Positions 1 through 9,231 of a stretch of DNA of 64,000 bases are shown piece by piece. Each line of letters opens with the position of its first letter. Position 1 is the stretch's first letter. The stretch spans positions 3,333 to 67,332 of the forward strand of contig CAYYOT010000020.1 of assembly GCA_964473255.1 (NCBI GenBank). Reading direction: 5' to 3'. The notes beneath the pieces were generated by a model. That model did no database searches. It had not been told where the DNA came from and worked only from the letters and a program-made list of their open reading frames with translations. A program made the translations under genes and the position numbers. The stretch comes from Kuafuiihalomonas sp964473255. GTDB taxonomy: Bacteria > Myxococcota > Kuafuiibacteriia > Kuafuiibacteriales > Kuafuiibacteriaceae.

Positions 1-1569
1 GGTCGCCGCGTCGCGATTGTCCTCGATGAGGGCGATCCGAAGCCGGGGGGCCTGGCCGTCGGAGTGCTTCACTTCGACCGCGAGAGACTCGGCGGTATCC
101 ACCAGCCTCGGCAGCTCGATGACGAACCGACTCCCGTGACCGAGCCCGTCGCTTTCCGCCCAGATCCGGCCGTCGTGGAACTCGATGAGGCTGCGGGCGA
201 CGGTCAGGCCGATACCCAGTCCGCCTTCCGACCGGGCCAGTGACTGGTCGGCTTGTTCGAAGAGCTCGAAAACCGATTCGAGGCGATGGGCTTCGATGCC
301 TCTTCCCTGGTCTCGAACCGAGATCCGGACCCCCTGGTCGCCTTGGGTGGACAGCTCGACGTCGATCCGCGTTTCCGGTGGAGAATATCGGACCGCATTC
401 ATCAGAACGTTGGTGAGACCCTGCTCGATACGAACCGGGTCGACGTTGACGAGGACGCCGGTTTCCGCGAGCTGAACCGCGATGGTCTGCGCGCGTTCGT
501 CGGCTTGAGACCGCACGACGCCGACCGCGTGTTCGAGGATTTCGACGAGGTTCGCGCGACGACGCTCGAGGGTCACTTTTCCTCGGGTCATCCGAGAAAC
601 GTCGAGCAGGTCATCGACCAGCCGGGATAGGTGGGAGACCTGACGCCGCAGCCCCCCCCGCAGCTTGACGGACGCTTCGTCGCGGGAGCCGATGCGCTCC
701 TGAAGCTGAAGGGCCGTCGAAATCGCGTGCAGGGGGTTTCGAAGCTCGTGGGCGAGCATGGCCAAGAACTCGTCTTTGCGCCGTGCGTCCTCGCTGAGCT
801 CCTGAGCTCGACGACGCTGCTCCTCCTGCAAGATCCACTGACCGGTCCGGTCCGAGACCACCACCACCCAGCGCTCGGCGTTGGGCGACGGCGAAGGGAT
901 CGGGTCGAGCACGTATCGATAGTGCCGATCGCGGTGCTGCACTTCGCCGGAGAGGTGCCCCTGGCGCCCGAGTCCGGCGGCCGCCGAACGCAGCCGGCCG
1001 GGCAGCAGCTCCTCCAGGCGCTCGGCCGCGGTGTCGAGATGATCGTCGGGACCGAGACGTAGGAGCTTGCGCATCGCGGGATTCATGCGGAGCAGACGAC
1101 CTCCACCGGATGCGACGGCGACCGCATCGCCGAGGGCGTCGAAGGTTCGCTGCCAGTCCTGAGCTGCTTGGCGCAGAGCGTCTTCGGCCTCACGGGCTCG
1201 CAAGAGAGCATTGACGGTGGCCACCAGCTCGAGCGGCTCCAACGGCTGAGCGAGGTAGCCGTCCGCGCCGCTCTCCAGGCCTTCGATCTTTCGCTCCGAG
1301 CTTATGAACGTCGCCGACGTCTGCAGCACCGGGATCGACGCGGTGGCGGAGTCGGATTTGAGGATCCGACAGACCTCCAATCCGCTGAGATCCGGAAGCT
1401 TGACGTCGAGCACGACCAGGGCTGCACCCTCGCGGGCCATGGCGAGGGCTTCGGCTCCGGTGGCCGCCTCGCGCACCCAAAACCCCTCCCGCTGAAGGAT
1501 TCGCGTGACGACGTACCGAGCGGCTTCTTCGTCGTTGACGTTGAGGACGAACTGCTGAGGCAGATCCAT
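1..1569 (-). CDS. Hybrid histidine kinase, receiver-PAS-kinase-receiver (3' end cut by window)
   Basis: 523 residues are visible and the gene runs off the left edge. An N-terminal receiver domain (about 5-125) has its acceptor Asp at residue 55 in VVLDVKLPD. It is followed by a PAS-like region, a HisKA H-box (AHELRNPL, near residue 270) and an HATPase domain with DQGRGI and GGLGIGL boxes. The last visible residues, IALIEDNRDAA, are the start of a second receiver. It would autophosphorylate and pass phosphate to its own or a separate receiver; it is cytoplasmic, with no membrane segment seen. The ATG lies 5 bases after the stop of the upstream kinase, so the two are co-transcribed with the B12-binding protein. 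The input signal is not shown by the sequence; the operon suggests light or cobalamin. Domain calls are firm, the role is inferred. Confidence 0.9.
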   Translation of the reverse strand, partial: MDLPQQFVLNVNDEEAARYVVTRILQREGFWVREAATGAEALAMAREGAALVVLDVKLPDLSGLEVCRILKSDSATASIPVLQTSATFISSERKIEGLESGADGYLAQPLEPLELVATVNALLRAREAEDALRQAAQDWQRTFDALGDAVAVASGGGRLLRMNPAMRKLLRLGPDDHLDTAAERLEELLPGRLRSAAAGLGRQGHLSGEVQHRDRHYRYVLDPIPSPSPNAERWVVVVSDRTGQWILQEEQRRRAQELSEDARRKDEFLAMLAHELRNPLHAISTALQLQERIGSRDEASVKLRGGLRRQVSHLSRLVDDLLDVSRMTRGKVTLERRRANLVEILEHAVGVVRSQADERAQTIAVQLAETGVLVNVDPVRIEQGLTNVLMNAVRYSPPETRIDVELSTQGDQGVRISVRDQGRGIEAHRLESVFELFEQADQSLARSEGGLGIGLTVARSLIEFHDGRIWAESDGLGHGSRFVIELPRLVDTAESLAVEVKHSDGQAPRLRIALIEDNRDAAT

Positions 1570-1574
1570 CGAAA

Positions 1575-3602
1575 TCAGGGCTTCCGCATATGGGGTCTGC
1601 CGACCTCGGACTGCATCAACGCCTCGCGAATCCGGGCCATGGCCACTTCCCGACTGAGATTTCTCTTGGGAATGATCGACGCCGTATCCTTGGCCAACCG
1701 ACGACGTTCGTCGTCCGTCAGGTCTTTCGAAGTTTGGATCAGGACCGGGATGTTGCGGGTCTGGGGGTCGACCTTCAGCTCGTCGAGCACGTCGAAAGCG
1801 GTCTCCGACTGTAGGATGAAGTCGAGCAGAATGACGTGCGGTCGCTCGCGTCGAGCGGCGGAGATACCTTCCGCGGCCGTCCGGGCTTCGATGATGCGCA
1901 AGGAATCATCGGCCAGCATTTTTCGGACCAGATAGCGTGCGACTTCGTCATCGTCGATGACCAGGACTCGCTCGACCGGGCCTCGGACGCGAGCCAATCG
2001 CTCCAGCCTTCGCCGGAGCTGCTCCTCGTTGAGGGGCTTCACGAAGAATTCGTCGGCTCCCAAGGCTCGCGCCTGGTGTTCGCCATTCATCACGGTCACG
2101 ACGAGGACCGGGATGTCGCGGGTCGCAGCCTCCGATTTCAACTCTTGGAGGAAGGTCCAGGTAGAGTCGCCCTCGAGCATGACATCGAGGACGATGGCCG
2201 AGGGGCGAAGCCGGGTCAGCGCTTCGCGCGCGCCGGCTACGGTGCGAGCGGGGACGACCTGAAATCCCGAGTTGCGAAGATACCGCTCGTAGAGAAACAA
2301 GGTTTGACGGTCGTCTTCGACCACCAGGATCGGCGAGCGAGAGGGGTCGAGATTCTCGGCCTCGGACTCGAGCTCGCGCATCATCTGCGCCTCGCTATGA
2401 ACCATCGGGATCTCCAACACGAAGCTCGAGCCTTGGCCCTCCGTGCTGGTGACGCGGATCCGACCCTCGAGCATGTCGGCGAGCTTTCGGCAGAGCGGTA
2501 GGCCCAGCCCCGTGCCCTTCACGGTTTCCTGGATGGGATGCGAAACCCGATGAAACTCATCGAAGATGCGCTCGATCTCGCCGGCGGGAATGCCGATGCC
2601 CGAGTCCTCCACCGTGAAGTGAACCGCGGTGCCGCGCTGTTCGGCCACGATGCGGACGTGGCCCTTCACCGTGAACTTGAGCGCGTTGGTGACGAGATTC
2701 TTGAGGATCTGAGCGAGCTTGTTTTCGTCGGTTTCGACGACCGGCAGGTCGTCCGGCGGAGGTACGAACTCCAACCGAACGTCGGGATTCGTGGCCAGCG
2801 GTCGGAACATCCCGCGAAGCGCACTGAAGAGGTCGTCCACCCGGAAGCTCGAAAGGCGCAAGGTCATCTTCCCCGACTCGAGCTTCGTGAGGTCGAGGAC
2901 GTCGTCGGCCAACTCGGTGAGGCTCGTGGCCGAGCGCAAGATGAAGTTGAGCTGCTTCTTCTGCTCCTCGGACAGGGGCCCGTCCTCTTCATCGAGGAGA
3001 ATGCGCGTGAGTCCCAAGATCGAGTTCAGCGGTGTTCGAAACTCGTGCGAGACATTACTGACCAGGCGAGCCTTGACCTCGGCCATCTGCATCAATGACT
3101 CCGCCTTCTCTTCGACCTCGTCGTGCAGCGCCATCATGCCCCGAGCCGAGTCTTCCAGCTCGTGATTCAAGCGCTTCAGCTCGCCGTTTTGGCGTCGGAG
3201 CTCCGCCTGCTGGGACTCCGATCGACGATGGAGGTGGGCTAGCTCCTGCATGCCTTCCCGTACCTGCGTGAGGGCGCGATCAAGGTCGGGGGGGACGGGG
3301 CTACCGACGATCAGCAATCGCCCATCCTGTCGAGGCATGCCACGGAGTCGGACGGCGATTGGGGCGCCGTTCACGGCGAGCGCGAGCTCCCACTCGCCGG
3401 TCGGCCCGTGTTCCGCTCGCCGGAGGAACTCGTTGAGCTTGGCGGTCGATCCTTCGACCAAGCGTCGATGGAGCTCATCGCCTCCCTTCAGCTCGACCAG
3501 TTCTTCAGCACACCGATCGGCCTCCAAGACGTGGCCCTCGGGCCCGCAGACCAGCACGAACTCGCGCCGGAGCTCGGCGAGATCGTCACGCTTATCCAGC
3601 AC
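1575..3602 (-). CDS. Hybrid histidine kinase with two C-terminal receiver domains
   Basis: 675 residues from a GTG start that overlaps the end of the B12-binding gene by 11 bases. Longer in-frame starts would run deep into that gene and read an unlikely Arg/Ser-rich leader. Order: a short PAS-like N-terminus, a coiled coil, HisKA with SHEFRTPLN, HATPase with DSGIGIP and GTGLGLP, then two tandem receivers, one starting ILVVEDD (acceptor in VLDVML) and one starting VLVIDDD (acceptor in LLDFIL). No transmembrane segments are seen, so sensing is cytoplasmic. Translational overlap with the cobalamin-binding protein suggests the two proteins work together, with the B12 protein as the likely sensory partner. 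With the next kinase it could form a phosphorelay. No DNA-binding output is encoded in the visible operon. Confidence 0.9.
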   Translation of the reverse strand: MLDKRDDLAELRREFVLVCGPEGHVLEADRCAEELVELKGGDELHRRLVEGSTAKLNEFLRRAEHGPTGEWELALAVNGAPIAVRLRGMPRQDGRLLIVGSPVPPDLDRALTQVREGMQELAHLHRRSESQQAELRRQNGELKRLNHELEDSARGMMALHDEVEEKAESLMQMAEVKARLVSNVSHEFRTPLNSILGLTRILLDEEDGPLSEEQKKQLNFILRSATSLTELADDVLDLTKLESGKMTLRLSSFRVDDLFSALRGMFRPLATNPDVRLEFVPPPDDLPVVETDENKLAQILKNLVTNALKFTVKGHVRIVAEQRGTAVHFTVEDSGIGIPAGEIERIFDEFHRVSHPIQETVKGTGLGLPLCRKLADMLEGRIRVTSTEGQGSSFVLEIPMVHSEAQMMRELESEAENLDPSRSPILVVEDDRQTLFLYERYLRNSGFQVVPARTVAGAREALTRLRPSAIVLDVMLEGDSTWTFLQELKSEAATRDIPVLVVTVMNGEHQARALGADEFFVKPLNEEQLRRRLERLARVRGPVERVLVIDDDEVARYLVRKMLADDSLRIIEARTAAEGISAARRERPHVILLDFILQSETAFDVLDELKVDPQTRNIPVLIQTSKDLTDDERRRLAKDTASIIPKRNLSREVAMARIREALMQSEVGRPHMRKP

Positions 3603-4275
3603 GGGCCGACTCCGGGGGACGCATCGCCCCCACCAGCTGCTCGATGACGACCGTCGTGACCTCGTCCGGCCCGCGGGCGGCACCGGAAAGACCGATGCGA
3701 TCCACCCACGACTGATCCCTCGACTCCAAAGCCAAGCCGCCGGCGTAGATCGGGAAGGTCGGACCGAACGATGCGCGAACGGTGCGGACCGCTTCCTCGA
3801 GAGAACCGAGGAGCGAGGTTAGCGTGACCGAAAGCGCGAGGGCATCGGCTTGGCGGTCGCGAAGTGTCGACACCAGATTGTCGTGAGGTACGTTGGCGCC
3901 GAGGTACATCACCGAGATCCCCGCCATCTCCATCAGGTCGCACACCATTCGAGCCGCAAAGTCGTGACCCTCTCCCTGAACACACCCCAAGACCACCGAG
4001 CATCTCGCGTCCGGCTGTCTCGGAAGGTGGGGGTAGAGCTGGGCCAGACCGAGCTCCGCGATCGACGTGGCCACGTGCTCGCCGGCCACGGTTATCTGAT
4101 TCGACTCCCAGAGCCTTCCCACTTCGCGCTGGGCCTCGCGGATGACGCCCAAGTGCAGCTCCGGCACAGAAAGACCTTCGCCGAGGCCCTCATCGAGAAG
4201 GAGACGAAGTCCCTCCCGGCGGTCCCCGCGAAGTTGAGCAGCCACGAAACGTTCGCGAAGCGACGTCACGTCCAC
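3592..4275 (-). CDS. Stand-alone B12-binding domain protein with CarH-type photosensor motif
   Basis: 227 residues. A helical cap domain (about 1-85) is followed by a Rossmann-type cobalamin-binding domain (about 90-215). W56, E66 and H67 form the W-x9-EH signature that in CarH contacts the upper adenosyl ligand and makes the protein light-responsive. E102-x-H104 is the lower-ligand motif (ExHxx, with Ala instead of the usual Gly), so H104 is the expected axial ligand. There is no MerR DNA-binding domain, unlike CarH. It is first in an operon with two hybrid kinases, which points to a cobalamin or light sensor acting on the kinases rather than on DNA. The cap fold and motifs are seen; photosensing is inferred. 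A methyl-B12 corrinoid protein is the main alternative, but no methyltransferase is nearby. Confidence 0.85.
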   Translation of the reverse strand: MDVTSLRERFVAAQLRGDRREGLRLLLDEGLGEGLSVPELHLGVIREAQREVGRLWESNQITVAGEHVATSIAELGLAQLYPHLPRQPDARCSVVLGCVQGEGHDFAARMVCDLMEMAGISVMYLGANVPHDNLVSTLRDRQADALALSVTLTSLLGSLEEAVRTVRASFGPTFPIYAGGLALESRDQSWVDRIGLSGAARGPDEVTTVVIEQLVGAMRPPESARAG

Positions 4276-4339
4276 CGCGTAACCCTAGACGACGTGGGGA
4301 CCAGGGCTCAACGAATCCCCGCAAGGCAGGGATTACCTG

Positions 4340-5551
4340 TTGGCCCGGAAGCGACGAGTGAGGCAGTCTCACCCACACCCAGCCGTGCCTGACCCGCTGC
4401 TACTCCCTTCGATCGCCATGCTCACCGGAGGGGGCCTCCTCGCGGCCCGCGATTACCTGCTCCGCCGCCTCGAGGGCCCCGAAGACCGCTATATGGCCCT
4501 GTACGGCAAGCGTGACTGGGAAGCATCGAATATGGACCTGGCCCTCCACGTCGCGCCCGAGGCCAGCGATCGGTTCAAAGAGGCTTTCGTCGAGCGTCTT
4601 CGGGACCATATGGCCGCCGACCCGGAGGCGACGAAACTCTTGCGGGAAGAGGCCAGCTTCCACGGCGACCGGCTCACCTTCACGGAGGAGCCGGACATGC
4701 CGGCCGAGCGCCTCCTTCGGCCGCGCCGCGGGTTGTACCTCGATCTGGAGCTCGAGGGGCGGATCCGTGTCGTGTGGAACCACATGCAAACGGACGGAGT
4801 CGGCATGTGGAACGCCCTCCGGGGTATGTTCGACCCGAATCCCCCGCTGATCCCCTACCGCGAGGTGCCGAGCCCGCCCCCGTTCGTCCCCGAGATCCTG
4901 GCTCTGCCCTCCGCCGCTCGCCGGCTCGTATGGCGAGGACGCCTCCGTCGGCAGGCACCGGATTCGCCGCTCACCCGTGGTCTTGCGATCTGGGAAGCGA
5001 AAGAGGTCCGGGGCGCACGGCAGCAGACGCGGGGTTCTTTCAACCTCGTCACCAGCGCGCTCGTAACCCAGGAAGTGTTTCGGCGGCATCCGGATCGGGA
5101 ACGACTGAACGTCGGTCTGACCGCGTACTTTCCTTTCCTGAAGGGTCGAAACAAGTATGGGGTCTTTCTGTGCCAGGTTCGCCGCGGCTCCCTGACCGCC
5201 GTCGTCGAGCAGCTGACCAAGCAGACCAAGAACCCCATGCTGGCCTGGGGACGGTCGGCGGCCCAGGCCTATGCGCTGCGCCGCATGCCCGACGGAGCCT
5301 TCGCCCGGGTGGTTTCGTACTATCGGAAGCAGATCGACGTGCTGATCAGCAGCCTCCCCGTGGGACGTCGTCCGGTTTCGTTGGCCGAGATCCCGACGGT
5401 GATCTCCTGCCACCCTTGGGAGCTTACGCTGCCGTACTATTTCCTCCTCGTGGGGACGCGCTCTCAGCTACACGTCTCTTTCACTTCGCGGTTCTCCCAG
5501 GACGCCAACTTTCTCGATCTGCAGGCGGCACTGGCCGCGAACGTATCCTAG
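4340..5551 (+). CDS. Putative CoA-dependent acyltransferase-like protein (HxxxDG)
   Basis: 403 residues from a TTG start. GTG at 4385 and ATG at 4418 are also possible, and none has a good ribosome binding site. Residues 148-153 read HMQTDG, which fits the HxxxDG catalytic motif of the chloramphenicol-acetyltransferase/condensation/WS-DGAT superfamily. The placement near residue 150 and a later LPYYF / HVSFTSR region are also consistent with that fold. The substrate cannot be told; wax ester/triglyceride or lipid acyl transfer are possibilities. It is divergent from the B12-sensor operon and its stop lies one base from the convergent nudC stop. Superfamily assignment is moderate, function unknown. 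Confidence 0.6.
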   Translation: MARKRRVRQSHPHPAVPDPLLLPSIAMLTGGGLLAARDYLLRRLEGPEDRYMALYGKRDWEASNMDLALHVAPEASDRFKEAFVERLRDHMAADPEATKLLREEASFHGDRLTFTEEPDMPAERLLRPRRGLYLDLELEGRIRVVWNHMQTDGVGMWNALRGMFDPNPPLIPYREVPSPPPFVPEILALPSAARRLVWRGRLRRQAPDSPLTRGLAIWEAKEVRGARQQTRGSFNLVTSALVTQEVFRRHPDRERLNVGLTAYFPFLKGRNKYGVFLCQVRRGSLTAVVEQLTKQTKNPMLAWGRSAAQAYALRRMPDGAFARVVSYYRKQIDVLISSLPVGRRPVSLAEIPTVISCHPWELTLPYYFLLVGTRSQLHVSFTSRFSQDANFLDLQAALAANVS

Positions 5552-5552
5552 T

Positions 5553-6452
5553 TCAAAAAGATGCCAGCCAGGCTTCGATCAGCCGGCGAGCGATCGCGAA
5601 GCGAGGCGGGACGGTGAAGTCTCCCCAGGCGGACTCGTCAGCGAGCATCGAGCGATGGACCCAGCGAGCCTCTTCGATCTCGGTCGGGTCGACCTGCAGA
5701 GACTTGCTCAGCGCTCGGGCGTGAAAGCCGACCATGAGGGACTGTGGAAAGGGCCACGGCTGTGATGAATGATAGGCGACGTCCGTCAGCTCGACTCCGA
5801 CCTCTTCCTTGACCTCCCGGATCACGCAGTCTTCGAGGCTCTCGCCGGGCTCCACGAACCCGGCCAAGGTCGAAAGCATCCCCGGGGGAAAGTGCGGGCT
5901 GCGGGCGAGCAGACACTCGTCTTCGTGGTGCACGAGGACGATCACCGCGCTGTCGGTTCGCGGATGTTGCTCGCTCGCACAAGCATCGTCGGTGCAGATC
6001 CGACGATGCCCACCGTCGGCGCGACGGCTGGGTCGACCGCACATCGAGCAAAACTGCGAGCGTCGGTGCCAGTGGGTCATGGCGCGCGCGTAGCCCAGGA
6101 TCGCGGCGTCGTCCGCTTCGAGCAGTGGGCCGGTTCGGCGAAGGTCCGAAAACTTCGCCTCGGGCGAGGACACGAGGTCGGACGGTTCGTCGATCTCGAC
6201 GGCGAAATAGTCGTGGCCCGCATGCCCGCCGAGAAACACCCAGTCGCGCTCACCCAGGTCTTTGATGTCGAGGGCCTTTAGGTACAGCGGAACGGGCGCG
6301 TCGTCTTCCGTGGCCGTCAGCACCCGTCCATGGCTGACGGCGACGATGCGAGCCGCGGGCCCGGTCAGAAGGCGCTCCACCGCCTGGGGATCGGTCCGCA
6401 GCTCGGACCGGCGGTCGAAGCTTCTCCCGGACAGCCAGTTCATGGTCCCCAT
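5553..6452 (-). CDS. nudC: NAD(+)/NADH pyrophosphatase, Nudix family
   Basis: 299 residues. A zinc ribbon uses C135, C138, C153 and C158, followed by a Nudix box beginning at G198 (GFVEPGES and REVKEEVG) and the NudC-specific SQPWPFP motif at 230-236. That motif separates NudC from other Nudix enzymes. It hydrolyses NAD(H) to NMN(H) and AMP and can remove NAD caps from RNA 5' ends; it acts in the cytoplasm. It is a single gene between an acyltransferase-like gene (convergent) and the B12 transport genes (same strand, 51 bases away). The length matches the family (about 260-310). Confidence 0.95.
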   Translation of the reverse strand: MGTMNWLSGRSFDRRSELRTDPQAVERLLTGPAARIVAVSHGRVLTATEDDAPVPLYLKALDIKDLGERDWVFLGGHAGHDYFAVEIDEPSDLVSSPEAKFSDLRRTGPLLEADDAAILGYARAMTHWHRRSQFCSMCGRPSRRADGGHRRICTDDACASEQHPRTDSAVIVLVHHEDECLLARSPHFPPGMLSTLAGFVEPGESLEDCVIREVKEEVGVELTDVAYHSSQPWPFPQSLMVGFHARALSKSLQVDPTEIEEARWVHRSMLADESAWGDFTVPPRFAIARRLIEAWLASF

Positions 6453-6503
6453 GCCGCCCCATGATGCACGAGCCGCATCGAGTCGTCGGCGACGTTCGGC
6501 GTT

Positions 6504-7403
6504 TCAGTCGCGAGGCAACGCCGGCGGGGCTCCGTGAACCTGTCGGCGAACTTCGGCGGCAGCCTCGGCGATGCCCAGCCCCGGATCGCCGAGGAGGTCG
6601 GTCGGAATCTCGACGATGCGGGAGGGGTCCTGGCAAGCCGGCAGGCTCGAAAGGCCGGGACGTCGACAGATGGTCGTTCCCATTCCCGATTCCGTGACCA
6701 CGTACTCGGGCTCCAAGCCGAGGACCGCTTCCGCGTCCAGCGTGGGCCAGCCCGAGAGGTCGCTCGCCGCGTTGCGAACACCTCCGAACGTCAAGACGTC
6801 GTGGTAGCTGGTTCCGCGACCGGCGCTGTACAGCTGACCGCCGTAGGCCGTCAGGACCAGGGCCGAAGGACGGGACACCTCGGGAATGTCGGCAGAAATC
6901 TGAACGAGGCGCTCCTCGAAGGTGCGTATCCACCGCCGCGTAACGTCCGGGAGCCCGACCACCCGACCCAGATGAAGCGCATCCTCGACGAACCCGGCCG
7001 CGTCGTCGAGCGGCCCCAGGTCCAAGACGGTGAGCCCGGCCTCGCGGAGTCGCGCGATGCGTCGAGGATCGAAAAAGCCGTTCACTACGACCAGGTCGGG
7101 GTCCAGGGAGAGGATCGCCTCTAGATCATCGATCTCGGCGATGGCGGCCAGCCCATCGAATCGGACCGGGTCGGTTCGCTGACTGGCGGCCGTCACGGCG
7201 GCCAGTCGATGGCGGGGAAGGATCCGAATCAAGATCTGGTCCGCTCGGGTGGACAAGGATGCGATCCGCCGAAGATCTTGGGAAGGCGTTGGCGGCGCCC
7301 CGCTAGGGCCGTCTCCTCGGGGCCTCGGTGGTAGGCCGGCGACGGCGGCAGTGACGAGCACGATGCCGCAGATACCGAGCCAGTTGAGCGTGGAGAGGGT
7401 CAC
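6504..7403 (-). CDS. btuF: Periplasmic cobalamin-binding protein of ABC importer (BtuF-like)
   Basis: 299 residues from a GTG whose last bases overlap the btuD stop (GTGA). A hydrophobic N-terminus (about 7-25) is a signal peptide or anchor with no lipobox Cys. The body follows the helical-backbone-metal-receptor fold: an N-lobe with the RIASLSTRADQIL stretch and LDPDLVVVNG, and a C-lobe with the YSAGRGTSYHDVL loop and GLEPEYVVTES. It captures the corrinoid in the periplasm and hands it to BtuC. The family also includes siderophore and heme binders; assignment to B12 rests on the divergent cobalamin riboswitch/BtuB next door. It is the last gene of the btuC-btuD-btuF operon. Confidence 0.85.
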   Translation of the reverse strand: MTLSTLNWLGICGIVLVTAAVAGLPPRPRGDGPSGAPPTPSQDLRRIASLSTRADQILIRILPRHRLAAVTAASQRTDPVRFDGLAAIAEIDDLEAILSLDPDLVVVNGFFDPRRIARLREAGLTVLDLGPLDDAAGFVEDALHLGRVVGLPDVTRRWIRTFEERLVQISADIPEVSRPSALVLTAYGGQLYSAGRGTSYHDVLTFGGVRNAASDLSGWPTLDAEAVLGLEPEYVVTESGMGTTICRRPGLSSLPACQDPSRIVEIPTDLLGDPGLGIAEAAAEVRRQVHGAPPALPRD

Positions 7404-8158
7404 GGGCTCGCCTCGGCACGACGGAACGCGAAAGCCCCGTTGAAGACGATGTCTACGTCGAAGACACGGCGGATCGTGTCCGGATGGAAGATCTCGTCCC
7501 TGAGGCCGGACACGGCGACGCGTCCGGCCTTCAGGACGACGCCTCGGTCCACGAGACGGAAGGCTTCGTTGAGATCGTGCAGCACCACCGCGATCGCGTA
7601 GCCCCGGGTGCGGAGCTCGGTGAGTCGGTCGAACAGGTCGATGACGTGAGCGACATCGAGAGCGGCGGTCGGCTCGTCCAAAAGCAAGCAGCGAGCGCCC
7701 GATGCGAGCGCTCGCGCCATCAAGACCCGTCGACGCTCCCCTTCGGAGAGGGTGACGAACGAGCGGGCTCTCAGGTGGTCGAGGTCGCACGCGGTCAATG
7801 CGGTGCGGACCTGCCGTCTATCCTCGGCCGTCCAGCTGGCAAGCGGGCCGCGATGGGAGAAACGCCCCATGCCCACGACCCCTTCGACGCTCTGACCTGT
7901 CCTCAGCTCCGAACGCTGGGGCACGTAGCCCAGTCGCCGGCTGCGGTCGGCGATCGAGAGGCGCGACAATTCTCGGCCGTCGACGGTGACCGACCCCGCG
8001 AAGGGCGTGAGGCCGACCAGCGTGCGGATCAGGGTGCTCTTTCCGGCCCCGTTGGGACCCATGATCCCGACGATCTCGTGGGGCGCCAGACGAATGTCCA
8101 CGTCGTGCAGGACTTCCGCCGAACCCAGGTGGACCGTCACGCCTTCGGCCGTCAGCAT
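7400..8158 (-). CDS. btuD: Cobalamin ABC transporter ATPase (BtuD-like)
   Basis: 252 residues starting at the ATG that overlaps the btuC stop (ATGA); the open frame upstream lies inside btuC and is not used. Walker A GPNGAGKST is at residues 34-42. A Q-loop (VPQR), an LSEGE signature and Walker B LLLDEPTAALD follow, with the switch His in VLHDLN. It belongs to the FecE/BtuD class of iron and B12 importers and powers uptake across the inner membrane. Coupled on both sides by 4-base overlaps with btuC and btuF. Confidence 0.9.
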   Translation of the reverse strand: MLTAEGVTVHLGSAEVLHDVDIRLAPHEIVGIMGPNGAGKSTLIRTLVGLTPFAGSVTVDGRELSRLSIADRSRRLGYVPQRSELRTGQSVEGVVGMGRFSHRGPLASWTAEDRRQVRTALTACDLDHLRARSFVTLSEGERRRVLMARALASGARCLLLDEPTAALDVAHVIDLFDRLTELRTRGYAIAVVLHDLNEAFRLVDRGVVLKAGRVAVSGLRDEIFHPDTIRRVFDVDIVFNGAFAFRRAEASP

Positions 8159-9153
8159 CAAGCCAGCCTTCCACTTCGCTGAACGTCTTGCAGGATCCAC
8201 AGGAAGACGGGGGCGCCGACGAGGCCGGTCAACACGCCGAGCGGTACCTCGGTGCTGGACGGAAGAAGGCGTACCGCGGCGTCGCACGTCGCCACGAACA
8301 CCCCGCCGCCGAGCGCAGCGGCCGGGAGGAGCCAGCGATGGTCAGGGCCGACGAATCGCCGGGCCGCGTGGGGGACGATCAGACCCACGAACCCAATGTT
8401 TCCTCCGAGCGCGACCGCGCCCGCGACGAGCATCGATATCCAGACCACGACCCAGCGCGTCGCCTGGTCGACGTCCAAGCCCAAGGACCGGGCCTCGTCC
8501 GGTCCGGTCGCGAGCAGGTCGAGCACCCGGGCCCAGAGGGCCGCCATGGCCAGCCCGCCGACGACCGCAGGCAGCGCAAGACCGATCTGCAAGGCGCCGT
8601 TTCCGCCGACGCTGCCCAATGCGAACGACACGATGGCGCGACCGACGAGCCACCGTTCCTGAGCGAGCGTGACGACGAGGCTCCCCAGGCTCAAAAAGAG
8701 GGCCGAAAGGACGAAACCCACCAGCAGTAGGCTGAGCAGGTCTGAACTTCGACGGGCGAAGCTCAGGACCACGAGCAGCGCGCCCCAGGCTCCGACGAAC
8801 GTCCCCAGTGGGACCCACAGTTCGGGCGACATGATGTTCCACGTCACGAGCTCTCCGAAAAGGAGCAAGGCAACTTGCCCACCGAGGCTCGCCCCGGCGG
8901 TTGCACCGAGGACCGACGGCGACGCCAAGGGATTGCGAAAGAGACCTTGCGCCAGGACTCCGGCGCCGGACAGTGACGCTCCAACGAGGAAGGCCGATGC
9001 GGCGCGATACGATCGGAGCTCGAGAAAGGTGGCGCCCCACCGTGGGTCGTCGAGGCTTCCGCGGCCAGCCAACAGCGTGCCGGCCACGACCAACATCGAA
9101 ACCCCGACCATGGCGATCGTCCGAAATCGGAGCTGGCCGCGAGAGAGAGCCAT
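8158..9153 (-). CDS. btuC: Cobalamin ABC transporter permease (FecCD/BtuC family)
   Basis: 331 residues, strongly hydrophobic, with the FecCD family layout of about nine to ten membrane helices. It has the conserved LSGAGVLAQGLFRNPLA block after helix 2 and GNIGFVGLIVPHAAR near the C-terminus, the segment that docks the ATPase. It forms the inner-membrane channel for vitamin B12 with BtuD and BtuF. First gene of the minus-strand btuCDF operon, divergent from the riboswitch-controlled btuB; the space between the two start codons is 385 bases. I see no second cobalamin element pointing towards btuC. Confidence 0.92.
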   Translation of the reverse strand: MALSRGQLRFRTIAMVGVSMLVVAGTLLAGRGSLDDPRWGATFLELRSYRAASAFLVGASLSGAGVLAQGLFRNPLASPSVLGATAGASLGGQVALLLFGELVTWNIMSPELWVPLGTFVGAWGALLVVLSFARRSSDLLSLLLVGFVLSALFLSLGSLVVTLAQERWLVGRAIVSFALGSVGGNGALQIGLALPAVVGGLAMAALWARVLDLLATGPDEARSLGLDVDQATRWVVVWISMLVAGAVALGGNIGFVGLIVPHAARRFVGPDHRWLLPAAALGGGVFVATCDAAVRLLPSSTEVPLGVLTGLVGAPVFLWILQDVQRSGRLA

Positions 9154-9231
9154 GCGAAACGTCCGCCTAACACATTCGAGCCGAGTGCGGCCCTGGGCGG
9201 ATCGGTTGACTTTGCATCGGCGGAACCTTAC

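Noticed and set aside
9154..9231. A separate riboswitch for btuCDF on the minus strand
   Set aside because: No B12 box or conserved core on the minus strand; the only cobalamin element points to btuB.
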